Source: Eucommia ulmoides
Lineage: Eukaryota > Streptophyta > Magnoliopsida > Garryales > Eucommiaceae
Length of the DNA: 64,000 nt
Reading direction: 5' to 3'
Assembly (NCBI GenBank): GCA_016647705.1
Contig: CM028326.1
Location: 25,125,901-25,189,900 of the forward strand
The notes under the pieces are model-generated. The model had not been told where the DNA came from. It searched no databases and saw nothing but the letters and a program-made list of their open reading frames with translations. The position numbers were made by a program, and so were the translations under genes. Positions 24,540-35,861 of the stretch are shown here, piece after piece; within the stretch, counting starts at the first letter, position 1; each line of letters starts with the position of its first letter.

Positions 24540-25250
24540 TAAAATGAGACTAAGTTTGAAACAAACATTAAGGTCAATTTAACTTGGCACCTCAGCCCAA
24601 TAGCAACTGAGCTTCTTAGCGCAGCACTTAACTGCGCAATTTGGCTCAACATTGAGCAGAGCTGATTTATTTACTCAATCTTAATTGAGCAGAGCAGGTT
24701 AGTTTAATTACCTAAATTGAGCGTATAAGCTTAGAGAAACTAAGCTCCTACGCTCATCACTTAACTGAGCTCCTTAGCTCAGCACTCAACTAGGCACCTC
24801 AGCCCATCAACAACTGAGCTCTTTAGCTCAACACTTAACTGAGCAATTTGGCTCAGCATTAAGTAAAGTTGATCTGTTTACTCAATCTCAATTGAGTAGA
24901 GCAAGTCAGTTAACTCACCTAAACTAAGCTCTTCAGCTCAGCACTTAATTGGGCATCTTAGCCCAGCAGCAACTAAGCTCATTAACTCAACACTTAACTG
25001 GGCACCTCAGCCCAGCAGCAACTGAGCTCCTTAACTCAACACTTAGCTAGACACCTCATCCCAGATTTAACTGAGCTTTTAAGCTAAGCACAAATAGAGC
25101 GCCTTAGCACAGGGTTTAACTCAGCATCTCAGCTCAACAACCAACTGATCATTTAAGTTCAGTATTTAATTGAGCAGTTCAGCTCAGCGAATAAGTATAT
25201 CCAGACTGTTCACTTATTCTTTAAAGAGTAGAACAGGACAGTTAACTAAG
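24540..25250. repeat. hierarchical tandem array (49 bp within 208 bp) in a gypsy 3' region
   Basis: The sequence is built from (a/t)ctgagc(t/a)-ccttagctcagcactta words. The 'cactta(a/g)(c/t)t' anchor repeats at 24942, 24991 and 25040, a 49-bp period. The longer block beginning gcaatttggctca recurs at 24635 and 24843, about 208 bp apart. It lies between the integrase end and an antisense ORF, where Ogre/Tat-type elements are known to carry tandem repeats. Confidence 0.85.
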
Positions 25251-25868
25251 TGCATAATTTTAACAGAACAGATCAGCCCAGCCCTAGATGACACTGTTTG
25301 AATCACTTTGCTCTTTAACTTCCGATTTTACCAATTCAACGGAGTAAGTGTTTTAAAAAACCCTTCTAATCTCCATAATTTTCTTATCATCAACACCGTT
25401 AACTCTTTCAAAGAGAAAAATCCAAAAAACTTATCTAAGTGATGAGTTCAAGACCAGTTAACATCTAGGAGATATGGATTTTATGATGGTTAATTTGATT
25501 ACTCTCCTTGCGATAATGTTGGTTTTTATGACTATGTTTGTACTTCCAATGTTCAAATTATTGCCAAAAGCCTAACGATTAGTTCACAACTAGCTTAGTT
25601 TTCTAATCAAATTATGATGGAAGGCAGACAGGAGGGCAACATAAACAGTTAGTCAATCAACAACGCAGCAGCACCACACAAGATCAGGAAAATCAAGAAC
25701 CCCATATTTTTTAATGTTTTTATCAAAAATGAGAGAAGGGATACATTGCCCAAAAAAAGACAAAAACCAAGAAGACTGGTCTTAAGAACAGAAAAGACTA
25801 TTCTTAAAAAAAAAAAAACAAAAAAAAAAAATTTTCTTCTTTATCATAAACTGGGGTTGAAAAGGGCT
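25251..25868. other. non-coding 3' region of the gypsy element
   Basis: No gene seen. An A-rich purine tract lies at 25805-25833. No LTR start could be recognised. Confidence 0.4.
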
Positions 25869-26330
25869 TCATTCCGATACCGAAAAAGTAGGCGAACCCA
25901 GATCTTTCGAATCTGAGTTGGAGAAATAGAAGGCATGTTTCTCATACGTATTAATCTTGTTGATCAGGTCACGGATCTTGGCCCTCTTTGCTTTGTTTTT
26001 CTCCAGGAGTTTATCAAGCTTCGCCTTGACAGTATCGGTGAAAAATTTGTGATAATTAAAGTTGGCGACTAAGTCACGCTTTCTCCTTTCGATCTTCTTC
26101 AGTTCCTCCCTAAGTTCATGGAGGTGAGAGATTGCTTGGAAATGCGCCGCTTCCCTGGTGGAAAAAATAGCGGTGGCTTCATCCAGGGCACAAAAACGAG
26201 GATGATCCTTTATAGCGGTCTTCGCCACCAGCATCAGGGAACATAAATGATCTCCCAATTCTATCTCATGTAATCTTTTAGATTGAATTGTTTTGAATGA
26301 AGAAGGTTTAATCCATGAAGAAGATGCCAT
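25869..26330 (-). CDS. antisense coiled-coil ORF downstream of Tat pol
   Basis: An open frame of 153 codons starting MASSSWIKPSSFKTI at 26330; the same frame could extend 14 codons upstream, but those residues are unusually aromatic. Residues about 65-130 are rich in K, E, R and L with heptad-like spacing (LHELREELKKIERRKRDLVA, KAKLDKLLEKNKAKRAKIRD), predicting a coiled coil. It runs opposite to the gypsy pol upstream, between its tandem-repeat region and the point where the element is cut off. Antisense ORFs in this position are reported for some Tat-lineage elements, so I infer it is the element's antisense ORF. A TATA-like TATTTAA sits about 110 bp before the start. Intact in an otherwise decayed element. 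Function unknown; a host gene is possible but less likely. Confidence 0.5.
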   Translation of the reverse strand: MASSSWIKPSSFKTIQSKRLHEIELGDHLCSLMLVAKTAIKDHPRFCALDEATAIFSTREAAHFQAISHLHELREELKKIERRKRDLVANFNYHKFFTDTVKAKLDKLLEKNKAKRAKIRDLINKINTYEKHAFYFSNSDSKDLGSPTFSVSE

Positions 26331-26438
26331 GAGTGCAATTGGTGTGAAAAGAAAGAAAAAATAAGTACTCAAGAAACCAAGATTGAAGTAAAAGAAAGCG
26401 TTTGAACTTGTGAAAAGTTATCGACACTTGGCCTGGCA

Positions 26439-26445
26439 TTAAATA
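26439..26445 (-). promoter_or_regulatory. TATA-like box for the antisense ORF
   Basis: TATTTAA on the minus strand, in the context GCTATTTAATGCC, about 110 bp upstream of the antisense ORF start. AT-rich DNA gives such matches by chance, so this is tentative. Confidence 0.3.
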
Positions 26446-26689
26446 GCAAGACGATCAAAGAGAGAAAGTAAACTGAAACATCAAAAAAAACGTGCATTGA
26501 ATGTGCAAGTGGCGTATGCTGACAAAAGGCATACCGCAATTACCAAAAGTACACATTCGAAATTAAAACGACGGATACTGTTTAAATGCAGATCATCATG
26601 ATAAAATGTTATTATTACCAAAAATTAATTACAAACGTGAAGAAAAAAAAAAGTTGAAAAGACATCAGGGCAGTTTTTAGAGGGTAATG

Positions 26690-27320
26690 CTTCGATCGGT
26701 GAAGTTTAGTTGATCCGGCGTCAACGTGGTAGGAGTGTCAGCTGGCAGAGATTGATTAGAAAGTGGAGCTAAGCTTTCCACTAGCACCTCGACAGCCAAT
26801 GAGGGCAGAAGCTCTCCAACCTCGACGATCTCTTATTTGCCCTCTTCTGTATTTTGTCTTTCTGGTTCATCTACGAGTTCGTCCGCCAAGAAAGAAAGGC
26901 CCAGGTCAGGAAATTCTTCTGATACTATCCTTTGATAGTAGGAAAACCCTTCTGGAGCTTCTTGGATTCACCCTGGAACACAGTATAGAAGTTTTCAATA
27001 TCTTACTCAGACTGTTTAGCCTTGACTGACAGCTCAGCCACTAGCCTCTCCACCTCTTTCCTTCGATCTGCACACTTCAGTGGAGTTTGTCCCAATGTCC
27101 TAGTCAATCACTCCAGCCTACTTGGATAAAACCATGCATGGTCGGATAATCCATAACCAATCCTTTTATGTAGAGTTTTGTAGATTGGTAAAATTCTACC
27201 CGACGTAAGAAAAAGATAGCGAAGAAGGGATCTTGGCCTCCTAGGCCCTTTATTAGACTTTCCCTGTTCCTTTGTCGCTTTTCTTCTTCTTTAATCCTGA
27301 ATTCTTCCAACCAGGCATAT
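26690..27320 (-). pseudogene. degenerate antisense coiled-coil ORF remnant
   Basis: Minus-strand frames give MEEFRIKEEEKRQRNRESL at 27310, then CADRRKEVERLVAELSVKAK with ESKKLQKGF farther on, and finally YYQRIVSEEFPDLGLSFLAD followed by an acidic, Pro/Thr-rich tail. Stops and frame changes interrupt it. The coil followed by an (F/P)PDL.LSFL.-type end resembles antisense ORFs of plant gypsy elements, and the strand is antisense to the pol at 22158-24420. It may be part of the same ancestral ORF as 25869-26330 or a second ORF. Ends abruptly where the next gypsy element's integrase begins near 27370. Confidence 0.4.
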
Positions 27321-27369
27321 TGTGGCTTGTGAGTATGATATGACGAAAATTTGTTGAATAACTCGTGTA

Positions 27370-28104
27370 AATCGTGTAAATTATAGAATGGACTGGTTAG
27401 TTACCTCCACTTGGTCATTCGACTGAGGATGACATGTGGTAGACATGTGATAATGAATACCTAATCTCACGCAGAAGTCGTCAAATAGATTGCAATCAAA
27501 TTGCGTTATGTGGTCGTTAATATTGGCTTAAGGTACTCTGAACTGACGAACAATGTGTTTCCACGTGAAGTCCTTGATTTTGGCATTGGGGATTTTGGCC
27601 ATGACCTCGGCCTCGGCCTCGACCAATCTGGTAAAGTAGTCTATTACGACAATTAGAAATTTCTTCTAAGCAGCAGTTATGGGGAATGGACCAAGGATGT
27701 CTAACCTCCACTGAACAAACGGCCAGGGTCCAGTCATAGGAAGTTGTTCCATGGCGGGAACGTTGATTACTGGTCCAAATATTTGGCATTTATCGCATTT
27801 TTTCACTAATTCTTTAGTGTCAACTTCGATCATCGGCCATAAATATCCTTGCCTCAATGCCTTCTTTGCTAAGGATCATGCCCCTGAGTGGTTACCACAA
27901 AGTCCTTCATGGATATCTTGGAGCAGATAGAGACATTTTCTTTGGTGTATACATCGAAGTAACGATCCCGTAAATGATCGTTTGTCCAATACCCCTCCCC
28001 CGTATTAGTACGTACTGGGATGCCTGATACCGAACTCTTTTGGATTTATTCTTTTGCTCGGGGAGAACTCCACTGTTAAGGTAGTTGTAGATGGGATCAT
28101 TCAC
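27370..28104 (-). pseudogene. gypsy integrase (truncated)
   Basis: Frames read QGYLWPMIEVDTKELVKKCD and KCQIF (zinc-binding region; only the CxxC pair is clear), WRLDILGPFPITAA with the first core aspartate, FLIVVIDYFTRLVEAEA, and LGIHYHMSTTCHPQSNDQVE with the glutamate region at 27390-27460. The frame changes and carries stops. It ends at VTNQSIL, about two thirds of the way through a normal gypsy integrase. Confidence 0.85.
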
Positions 28105-28329
28105 CCAGGTTGGTGCGTAACTTTGACTTCTTCCTTGATCTCGTCAAAGCTGGGTTGTGGCACTTTTTCGACCAAGATGATCCTCTATCTCTTGGTGTCG
28201 ACAGTAGAGGCCAAGTTAGCAATGAGTCTTCATTCTAGTTCTCCCCTCTTGGGATTTATCTGATGATGACTTTCGAGAAATCTTGCGTGAGCAACTTGGC
28301 TTTACTCAAGTATGCCATCATTTTTACTT

Positions 28330-29860
28330 CCTTAACTGTGTATTCCCCATTGATTTGGTTTGCTACTAGGAGGGAGTCATAGTAGAGTTCTGTTTCAGTC
28401 GCTCTAAGTTCTTTCAGGACCCTCAAGAAAGAGATCAGTGCTTCGTACTCAGCTTCGTTGTTTGTTGTTTTGAACTCAAGCCTTAGCGCGTTCTCTAAGA
28501 TATCACCCTCGGGGTGCGGATTACCAACTCAACCCCTGAGCCATTCTACTTTGATGATCCATCAACATAAGCAGTCCAAACGTCAGTAGCTTGATGGTCA
28601 GTACCCGAGACAGGTTTTTCTCATATTGGGCCTTTTTCCTCAAGGAAAGTGAACTCTAATACAAAGTCAGCTAAAGCATGTCCCTTGATGGCGGTCCTTA
28701 GGCGATATTCAATATGGAATTCCCTGAGTTTGATTGACCACTTGAGCAATCGTCCAGAAGTCTATGGTCGGTGTAGTATGACTCTCAATGGTTGGTTGGT
28801 CAATACCGTTATTGGATTAGCTTGGAAATAATGTCGTAGCTTTCTCACCAAAATTATGAGCGCGTAAGTTAACAGTTCAAGCCGAGGATAGCGAGATTCT
28901 GCCCCGTTCAGCACGTGGTTGACATAATATACAGGCTTTTGAACTCCTTGCTCTTTTATCACGAGCACCGAGCTCACGGCGATCGACGATGCTGCTAAGT
29001 ATATGATTATTTCTTGTTCTAGCTTCGGGGTGGTGAGTATCGGTGGCTCTAAGATGTACTTCTTGAGTTCATGGAAGGCTTTGTCATACTCATCGGTCTA
29101 CTGCAAACTTTTGTTGCCCCGTAGAGTTTTGAAAAACAGTAAGCACTTGTCTGACAGTTGAGAAATAAAACGATTCAAAGTTGCTACTCACCCTATCAGG
29201 CTTTGTACCTCCTTGATCGTCCTTGAATATGTCATGTTTAAGATCTCCTTGACTTGCTCTAGGCTAGCTTCGATATCCCTTCTTGTTACTAGATGACCGA
29301 GAAGTTTCTCGGCACTAACTCCAAACACACATTTTATTTGGTTTAGCTTCATCCTATGCCTCCTAAGTACATCGAAACACTTCTGTAGATCAGCTAGATG
29401 ATCACCGACCACATTTCTTTTTATCAGCATGTCGTCAATATAGACTTCCATGGTCTTCTTGAGTAGATCAGCGAAAATTTTGTTCACTAACCTTTGGTAT
29501 GTCACTCCAACGTTTTTTAGTCTGAATGGTATTACTTTGTATAAGTATAGGCCCTTTGTCGGTGATGAAGATTGTTTTTTCTTTGTCAGGTGGGTACATG
29601 CTGATCTGGTTGTACTTTGACAATACGCCGAGAAAACTAAACTACTCGTAACCTGTCGTAGCGTCTATGATTACGTCGATCTTTGGAAGTGGAAAATAAT
29701 CCTTCAGGCGGGCCTTGTTGAGGTCGGTGAAGTCCACACATATATGCCATTTTCCTATCTTTTTCTTTACTAGGACCACATTCGACAACCAAAGGGGGAA
29801 GTTGATTTCTTCGATAGTATTTGCATCAAGTAGCTTCTTGGTTTCTTCCTCGATCAAAGC
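28330..29860 (-). pseudogene. gypsy reverse transcriptase, RNase H and aRNH
   Basis: Reverse transcriptase motifs: LWLSNVVLVKKKIGKWHICV with DFTDLNKA (29700-29800), MTYQRLVNKIF, and the active-site MEVYIDDMLIKR at 29430-29460, with both catalytic aspartates kept. RNase H follows (KPVYYVNHVLNGAESRYPRL, 28860-28940) and then aRNH (WTAYVDGSS...NGSGVELVI, near 28560-28600). Stops and frameshifts separate the blocks, so no active enzyme is encoded. aRNH places the element in the Tat lineage. Confidence 0.87.
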
Positions 29861-30541
29861 CTATCGCTCTGGTCCAAACTTTTGTCGCTTCTATCGAACT
29901 AAATGGTATGCTGGGTCAGTATACAACCAGTGTATGGAGATACTTGGGTCTATCCCAAATAGATCTGCATGCGACCAAGTAAACACATCGTGGTTGGCTC
30001 TGAGAAGCTCGATAAGTCTCTTTTTTTTATCTCCTGAGAGGGCCATTTCAATTTGGACAGTTCGGTCTGGATCGATTGGGTGTACTTGGACATCCTCCAA
30101 TTTTTCATTAGGCTAAGGCCAAGGTTGTCGTGGTTGTTCGACCCATGGGTCCATGATATCCTCTTTCCTAGGACACTCGACCATGTCCCCGGGCAAGAAG
30201 TCCTCGTCAACTTCCTCGTTCTTTGATTGCTATTTGGGAATTTCCATTTTAGTCATAAAGCACTATCGAGCTACCTTTTGTCTTCCTCGTACCTCGTCAA
30301 TCCCATTCTTGGTTGACAACTTCAGCATTAGGTAGTATGTTCAAGTGATGGCCTTTAAAGCATTTAAACACGGCCTTCCGATGATAGCAATGTACGCTGA
30401 CGGACAGTCCACTACCATGAACCATGCGTCGACGGTTTAGTACTTTGGCTCCATGCCTACCGTAATTTGAAGCGTGATCCAACTAATCGGCTTCACTGTT
30501 TCCCCTCCAAAGACGACTAGGGGGATCATCATCGGCTTCAG

Positions 30542-30847
30542 CTAGTCGTGGTTGATTCCCATCATGTTAAATGCAGTTAAGTATATTATCTCCACATAGC
30601 TGCCACTATCGATCAACACCCACCCCATATTGTAGTTGGAAATCTGTAGGGTGACCACCAGAGCATTGTCGTGGGGTGTGTGAACCCCGCGTAGGTCTTC
30701 CTTAGTAAAGGTGATGGCCTCTCTCTCTGTGAGGGGCTTCTTAGATATGTGGAACACGTAATCCTCAACTGGATATTTACCCCGCCGAGAATGCGCCTTA
30801 TGCTTGGGTTTGGTTAGTCCTCTTAAGGCAAATCCACCATGGATCAT
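30542..30847 (-). pseudogene. gypsy aspartic protease
   Basis: The frame contains ITFTKEDLRGVHTPHDNALV followed by WVLIDSGSYVEIIY. DSG is the aspartic-protease active site in the place where plant gypsy elements have DNGS or DTGS. The order gag, protease, RT matches family expectation. The frame is open for about 100 codons but is isolated from gag and RT by stops. Confidence 0.82.
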
Positions 30848-31339
30848 GTAGATATTCCCTTGAACCTCAAGTTTTTCTCTATCCTCGCCAGGGCATCGTT
30901 CGTCTTGATCTCCTTCAGTAGTAAACCTCTTAAGGTGACCTCTTCAAATCAATTGCTCAATCTCGTTCTTCAAGTCATAGCAGCTATCTATGGTGTAATC
31001 ATGGTCCCCATGGAAGTCACACCACTTATCAAAGTTCATCGCTTTTACTCGACCCTTTATTCCCTGAGGCCACTGGATCAATTTCTTATCCCTGATCTGC
31101 ATCAGGACTATGCCTAATAGAGCATTGTGGGGCGTGTAGTTAGTAAAGCACAGGGGAGACCTTTTCCTCTCCGATTTCTTATCAAAACCGTCATTCTTTG
31201 CCTCGTTTCTTCTCTTCTTTGACCAAGAGTCATCTCGACTGGGTTTGTTGTAGTTTGGCTCTTCAGTTTTTTTTTTTTTCCCTTTGATGTCTTCTTCTTC
31301 TTTAGCTCAAGCCCAATATACATTTTCTGCAACGATGAA

Positions 31340-32568
31340 CTCTGTGGAGAGAAAGAAGACTGCAGCTAAAGTATTTTGCAGTGCGCGGGCCATGTATGGA
31401 CCTATCTGTACCCCTGTCATCAAGGCGGCCACTGTCATCACATTATTAAATTCTTCCACTTAATCAGATTCGCAACGGAACCTTTCAATGTAGGCTTCTA
31501 GTGTGTCATATTTCCTCTTCCTATTGACATAAGGTGCGATGAGTTTTTAACCCGCCGCTTGCTTCTTATAAACCGTTATGCAAAGGCAAGGCTAAAAAAT
31601 TCAAAAGAATTGAAACTTCCTAGTTTTAACATCTTGTACCATTTTTGGGCCGCTCCGACCAAAGTCACCTAGAAGGCTTGGCACTTCGTTGAATTCGTTG
31701 CCCCCCGTAGATCCATGTGAGTATGGTATGTATCGAGGTGCTCTACTGGATCGGAGTCTCCTTGGTACGTCCCGATTTGAGATAGCATCTATAATTTTGT
31801 TGGGACGTTTTCCTGTAGTACCCAAGTTATAAAGAGAGAAACGTTCATTTTCATGATCTCGTAAACATTGGGCTCTTTCTTCCCAACCTACCCGAGTTTT
31901 TCATTAATGGTCTTAACCTACTCCCACAAGTCTTTGTCTGTTTGTTGATCTAAGTCACTTTGTCGATCTCTCAGACATAATGATGATAAGCCCTCTATTG
32001 AAGGCAGTAGAACGTTGTGAGACATGTCATGAGCTTTGTCTACCATCCGAGCAAGGCGTGACTCATTTCTTGATGCAGGTTCTCCATTCGTTTTGTCTTC
32101 AATTCACGTCGATAACGCGCGGGGCCCAGCCGCGAGTGTACGCTGGGAGTCTTCTCAGACCACGGAGCTCTAGAGCTTTGTCAGTTGTTCTGACTACCCT
32201 AACGTAGTTCATCTCTCTCATTTTAAATCCACTCCAGTTCTTAACGGAGATCACGCTTCTATTGGCAACGCTCCTCCTCCTGGCATAACTCTCTGTCCTT
32301 TGTTGGCAATAAGTTGTGCCTCACTGACAAGCGACACGTATCCTTAGGGTACGGGCAGCGGTGGATGCAGTTGACCTTGATTAACCTGTCGAGTTAGGTA
32401 TTGGACAGTCTGAGAAAGATCACGAATCTCCTTCTGCAATTCTATTGGGAGAGTGGGTGGTTCTTCTAAAGGACCAGCTTCATGATTAGGAGTACGGATT
32501 GGCTTTCTCCCGCTTTCATTTTCATTAGTCATGATTCTGGATCTCAAAGTAACCACTGATATGATCAT
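31340..32568 (-). pseudogene. gypsy gag (degenerate)
   Basis: Retrotransposon gag motifs: IGTYQGDSDPVEHLDTYHTH, then GATNSTKCQAF, VTLVGAAQKWYKMLKLGS and IERFRCESD between 31440 and 31780. These match the Y.G..DP..HL..F, GA.....C..F and GAA..W(Y/F) pattern of the family. An N-terminal piece at 32344-32568 reads LPIELQKEIRDLSQTVQYLT. Multiple stops and frame changes. Confidence 0.8.
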
Positions 32569-32620
32569 TTAGAACAACTATTTGTACAATTGTTTGTCGT
32601 TCCCACAAACGACGCTAAAC

Positions 32621-33301
32621 TGATAATGCCAAAATCTGGTTCGGTGAATTATAGTCAATATGGTTGAACTATACCGAGTTTACTTCGTTGACCTATTCTT
32701 GCAAAGCAAGGCTTAGACACCAGGGGTTGGGTTCCCGGTGAAGCCTCTCTGGAATGAGAATAAGTCATCGTTGTTTGAAGGAAAAATATGCTTCAGATAA
32801 TTTAAAGAAGAATTTATAGTGAACTAGAGTTTATTGCTCTCTAACAAGAAGTGTAGGCTCGAGAATTTGGCTTGCCTATTTCGCTATTAAGCCAAGACTT
32901 TTCTTCAAATAGAGAAGAAATTGGAAGACTTGTGTTTTGTAAGCAATTCTTGGTATGTCCTTTGGTGAAAAAATGAGATCTCTATTTATAGAGGTTTCTT
33001 GGACTGATTTTAGAGTTAAATATTCCTTTCAATGGTGAAATTAGACCACTACTTATTAGTGGTTAGACCATTTTATGGTAGTGATAGATTTTAGTGGTCA
33101 AATTAAGTTATATTGATAATTTTAATAGTAAATAATTAGTAAAATTACCCATCAAAATTATCTATTATCAAAATTGTAGGTAGGTAAACTGAAGAAAGAA
33201 AATTCTTATAGATATTGTAAAAATAACTTAATGTGTTTAATATATATAAGAAGATAGGAAGTACTTCTTTCAAGTTTAAACTCATAGAAGTAGGGACCAC
33301 A
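32621..33301 (-). repeat. gypsy 5' LTR (681 bp)
   Basis: On the minus strand it starts TGTGGTCCCTACTTC at 33301 and ends GGCATTATCA at 32621, followed by the primer-site text GTTTAGCGTCGTTTGTGGGA. The right flank is 33302 AAGTG, beyond which homology to intron 3 of the UPF0114 gene begins. No second copy of this LTR is visible in the window, so the target duplication cannot be checked. Confidence 0.7.
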
Positions 33302-33936
33302 AAGTGTCCTACTATAAGGTAAATATATAGAGAGAGATACTATACCCTACCTGTTGATTCAATCAAAAAGCTGCACAATATTCCCTTTGTCCCATTTTTG
33401 TGGAAGCCCATTGAAATACCGTAAATATGACTCCAATAACCTGACAAAACCCTACAAAAAATGAATAAATAAATATGACTCCAATACCATGACAAAACCC
33501 TAAAAAAAAAAAAAAAAACTGCGTTATTTTATATAATATTATATTAATTCTCGTACGAAACAAAATCTTAGGTCTAAATCATGTTTGAATTAATAGGTTT
33601 TCTTGATATTCAGAAGATTAAATTACGTTTTGTACCCCTATAATATGGATTAAGTTGCATTTCGTACGTTAATATGCTAATTTCATCCATATTGGCTTTC
33701 AAAAGTTTGACAGGCAAGTAAACTGGCAACAACTCGATTTTATGCAGGAGATGATATTAAGGAACGGTGTGATGATATTGAAATATTAGGATGCAAAGTG
33801 CAGCTTAAGCCATACTTTAGGGGTAGAAAGTGCAATTCAGGCAATAGAATTACCTCGACAAAGCACAATACCGAGATCCGGAAACCGTGCAAAGCGTGAA
33901 GAATCGACAGTCAACTATAACCTGTACAGAAAATTT

Positions 33937-34878
33937 TTGTGTAGTCCCAAATGACCCAAAAATAACTTTTTAAGGACTATGGATTTTTGAATCATCCCAA
34001 AACTTCCATGAAAATCAGATTGTCGATTTTTCCCCTCTTCTCTCTCTCTCTCTGCCGGCAATGGGCAAGCGGGCCCCACGCCTGCCCTTTCTCTCTCTCT
34101 CTCTCTCTCTTTTTCCTCTCTTCTCTCACCGCTCTCTCTCTCTCTCTCTCATGGTTTTGGACCCAAAAAAGAGAGTTCACTCTATTTTCTTCCATTTTTA
34201 TTTTACTCCCTTTATTTAGCATTATTTCAATTTCAAAACCCCATTTTTTTCTTTTTCAATTTCACACATTTTTCTTTATTCTTTTTTTTTTTTTTTTGTA
34301 TTTTTGGAACAATGATAGTCCTTAAAAAGTTGTCACTTGAAAAACAATGTAAGTGATATTTTGTGATATTTTTTAGTTCATTGGATATCTACTTAATTTC
34401 ACCTACATGTCTTGTAGAAACACATTGAGTTCTGTAATGTTTAATAGATATCTACTTAATTTATTTTCAGTAGATATCTGCTTAATTTATTTTCAGTAGA
34501 TATCTACTTAATTTAGAACAAATGAAATGTTTCAAAAAGAAAAATAAAAAAGAAAAATAGAATAAAGAAAAAGATGTGAAATTGAAAAATAAAAAAAATT
34601 GGGGTTTGAAATTAAAATAATACTAAATAAAGGGAGTAAAATAAAAATGGGAGAAAATGAAGTGGGCCCTTTTTTTGGGTCCAAACCATGAGTAAAAAAG
34701 GAAAAACCCTTGCTTGTAATGAACTAGGGGTAAAAAAGGAAAAGAGAAATATTTGCCAACTCAACATAGAACTTTTCAAATCAAAAATCTTAAAATAGGA
34801 GTTTTGATCATCTTGGGAAAAGGGTGGGACTTGAAAAGTTGTCCACTTTAAAAAGATGACTTTTGGAAGAAAATCCCT
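33937..34878. mobile_element. 942-bp inverted-repeat (foldback) element in intron 1 of the UPF0114 pseudogene
   Basis: The intact paralogue lacks this DNA, which fixes the insertion between 'cctgtacag' and 'aaaatttaatc'. AAAATTT occurs at both edges (33930-33936, 34879-34885) and may be the target duplication. Inside, 34151-34290 and 34556-34690 are inverted copies of each other, for example tttggacccaaaaaagagag against ccctttttttgggtccaaa. The loop holds tandem (t/g)agatatct(a/g)cttaattt units (34440-34515). The outer 200 bp at each end are also loosely inverted. The left arm follows CT-rich tracts. No transposase. This could be a MULE-type or foldback non-autonomous DNA transposon. Confidence 0.75.
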
Positions 34879-35021
34879 AAAATTTAATCAAAAGAAAAAA
34901 AAAACAGAATGAATTTGAAGGGGCTCTAAAAAAGTGGAAAAAAATTGACATAATTATCCTTTCGATGAGCATTCGAAGTTGGAATTTCCATGGCCTTGTT
35001 TTGGTGATGGTTCATAGGCTA

Positions 35022-35254
35022 TGTTGGTGTGAGTCCAATTAATGAGTTCATATTCATCTTCTCCAAACCACCATATTAAATGCTCATCTACCATATTCAA
35101 TGCTCACCTTCCCCAACTCCATATTTAATGTGATTTCTCAACCATCTTCTTAAATATAGGTTTGAATAGATTTGTATCTATATATATTGATGTAAATATT
35201 ATCAAAGTAATTAATGAAAATAAGATCTTCTACCTATCCTATCTATTTTTTACA
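35022..35254 (+). repeat. copia 5' LTR (233 bp)
   Basis: Starts tgttggtgtgagtcc and ends ctattttttaca. Followed directly by the primer site. Confidence 0.93.
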
Positions 35255-35267
35255 TGGCATCAGAGCC
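35255..35267 (+). other. primer binding site (initiator Met tRNA)
   Basis: tggcatcagagcc immediately follows the 5' LTR and differs by one base from TGGTATCAGAGCC, the copia-type site for the initiator methionine tRNA. Confidence 0.9.
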
Positions 35268-35861
35268 AAACCCAAACCCATATCTGTAAGTTCTTTTGTA
35301 CACTATTTTTTTCTCTTTTCTTCAATCTCAGGTCCTCCATTATAATTTTTGATCATATATTCCGGAACGTTTTTTCAAAACGATTCCAACTACATATTAC
35401 ACGATCTTTTTTGACGTTCCACGCACCATCACGCGCAAACTAAAACTTTGCCTAGAAACTTACCGATTCGAGCAACATAAACCTATTTTCGAAACCATTT
35501 CTTGGTCTGATTTCAAATCTGATACCATATTTGAACTCCTATTTTCAAAACGATTCCAACAACATATTATTCGACCAGTTCCGACGTTTCACGCGCCCTC
35601 ACGCACCGCTTCTTTCTTACAGCCTTCGTTTCACGCGCCGTCTTCTCAGGCCCACACGCAGCCATTTCATTTTTTGCCCAGTTCAGTCTCTTTTTGATCG
35701 GTTCTTGACGATATAAGACCGGTTCCTGGCGTTATTTTGTATTTCCAATCCAACGGTGGTGTCAGTTTTCCAAAATATTGTTTCTACAGTATAGTTCCTT
35801 TTATAACTATACAGACCGATTCACTGTTAACCTTTCCTGTCCACTCCACTACCAATTCCTA

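Larger units (their letters stand above)
27370..33301 (-). mobile_element. Tat-lineage Ty3/gypsy element, 3' truncated
   Basis: A minus-strand gypsy element from its 5' LTR (32621-33301) through gag, protease, reverse transcriptase, RNase H, aRNH and into integrase, cut at about 27370. The primer-site region just inside the LTR reads GTTTAGCGTCGTTTGTGGGA, matching the TGGCGCCGT(C/T)TGTGGGAAC text found in Tat/Athila-type plant elements. The left end (C-terminal integrase, 3' region and 3' LTR) is missing. The LTR inserted into intron 3 of the UPF0114 pseudogene, or the deletion that removed exons 4 and 5 ends there. Confidence 0.85.

Noticed and set aside
25869-26330. Independent host gene instead of a transposon ORF
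   Set aside because: Position behind Tat integrase and tandem repeats, antisense strand and a degraded similar frame next to it make an element-borne ORF more likely, though not proven.
26763-27029. 88-codon plus-strand frame
   Set aside because: The opposite strand carries the recognisable coiled-coil remnant with FPDL and SFLAD motifs; the plus frame is its shadow.
33987-34325. 112-codon plus frame and 76-codon Arg/Glu minus frame
   Set aside because: Both are translations of CT/GA tracts in the inverted-repeat element.
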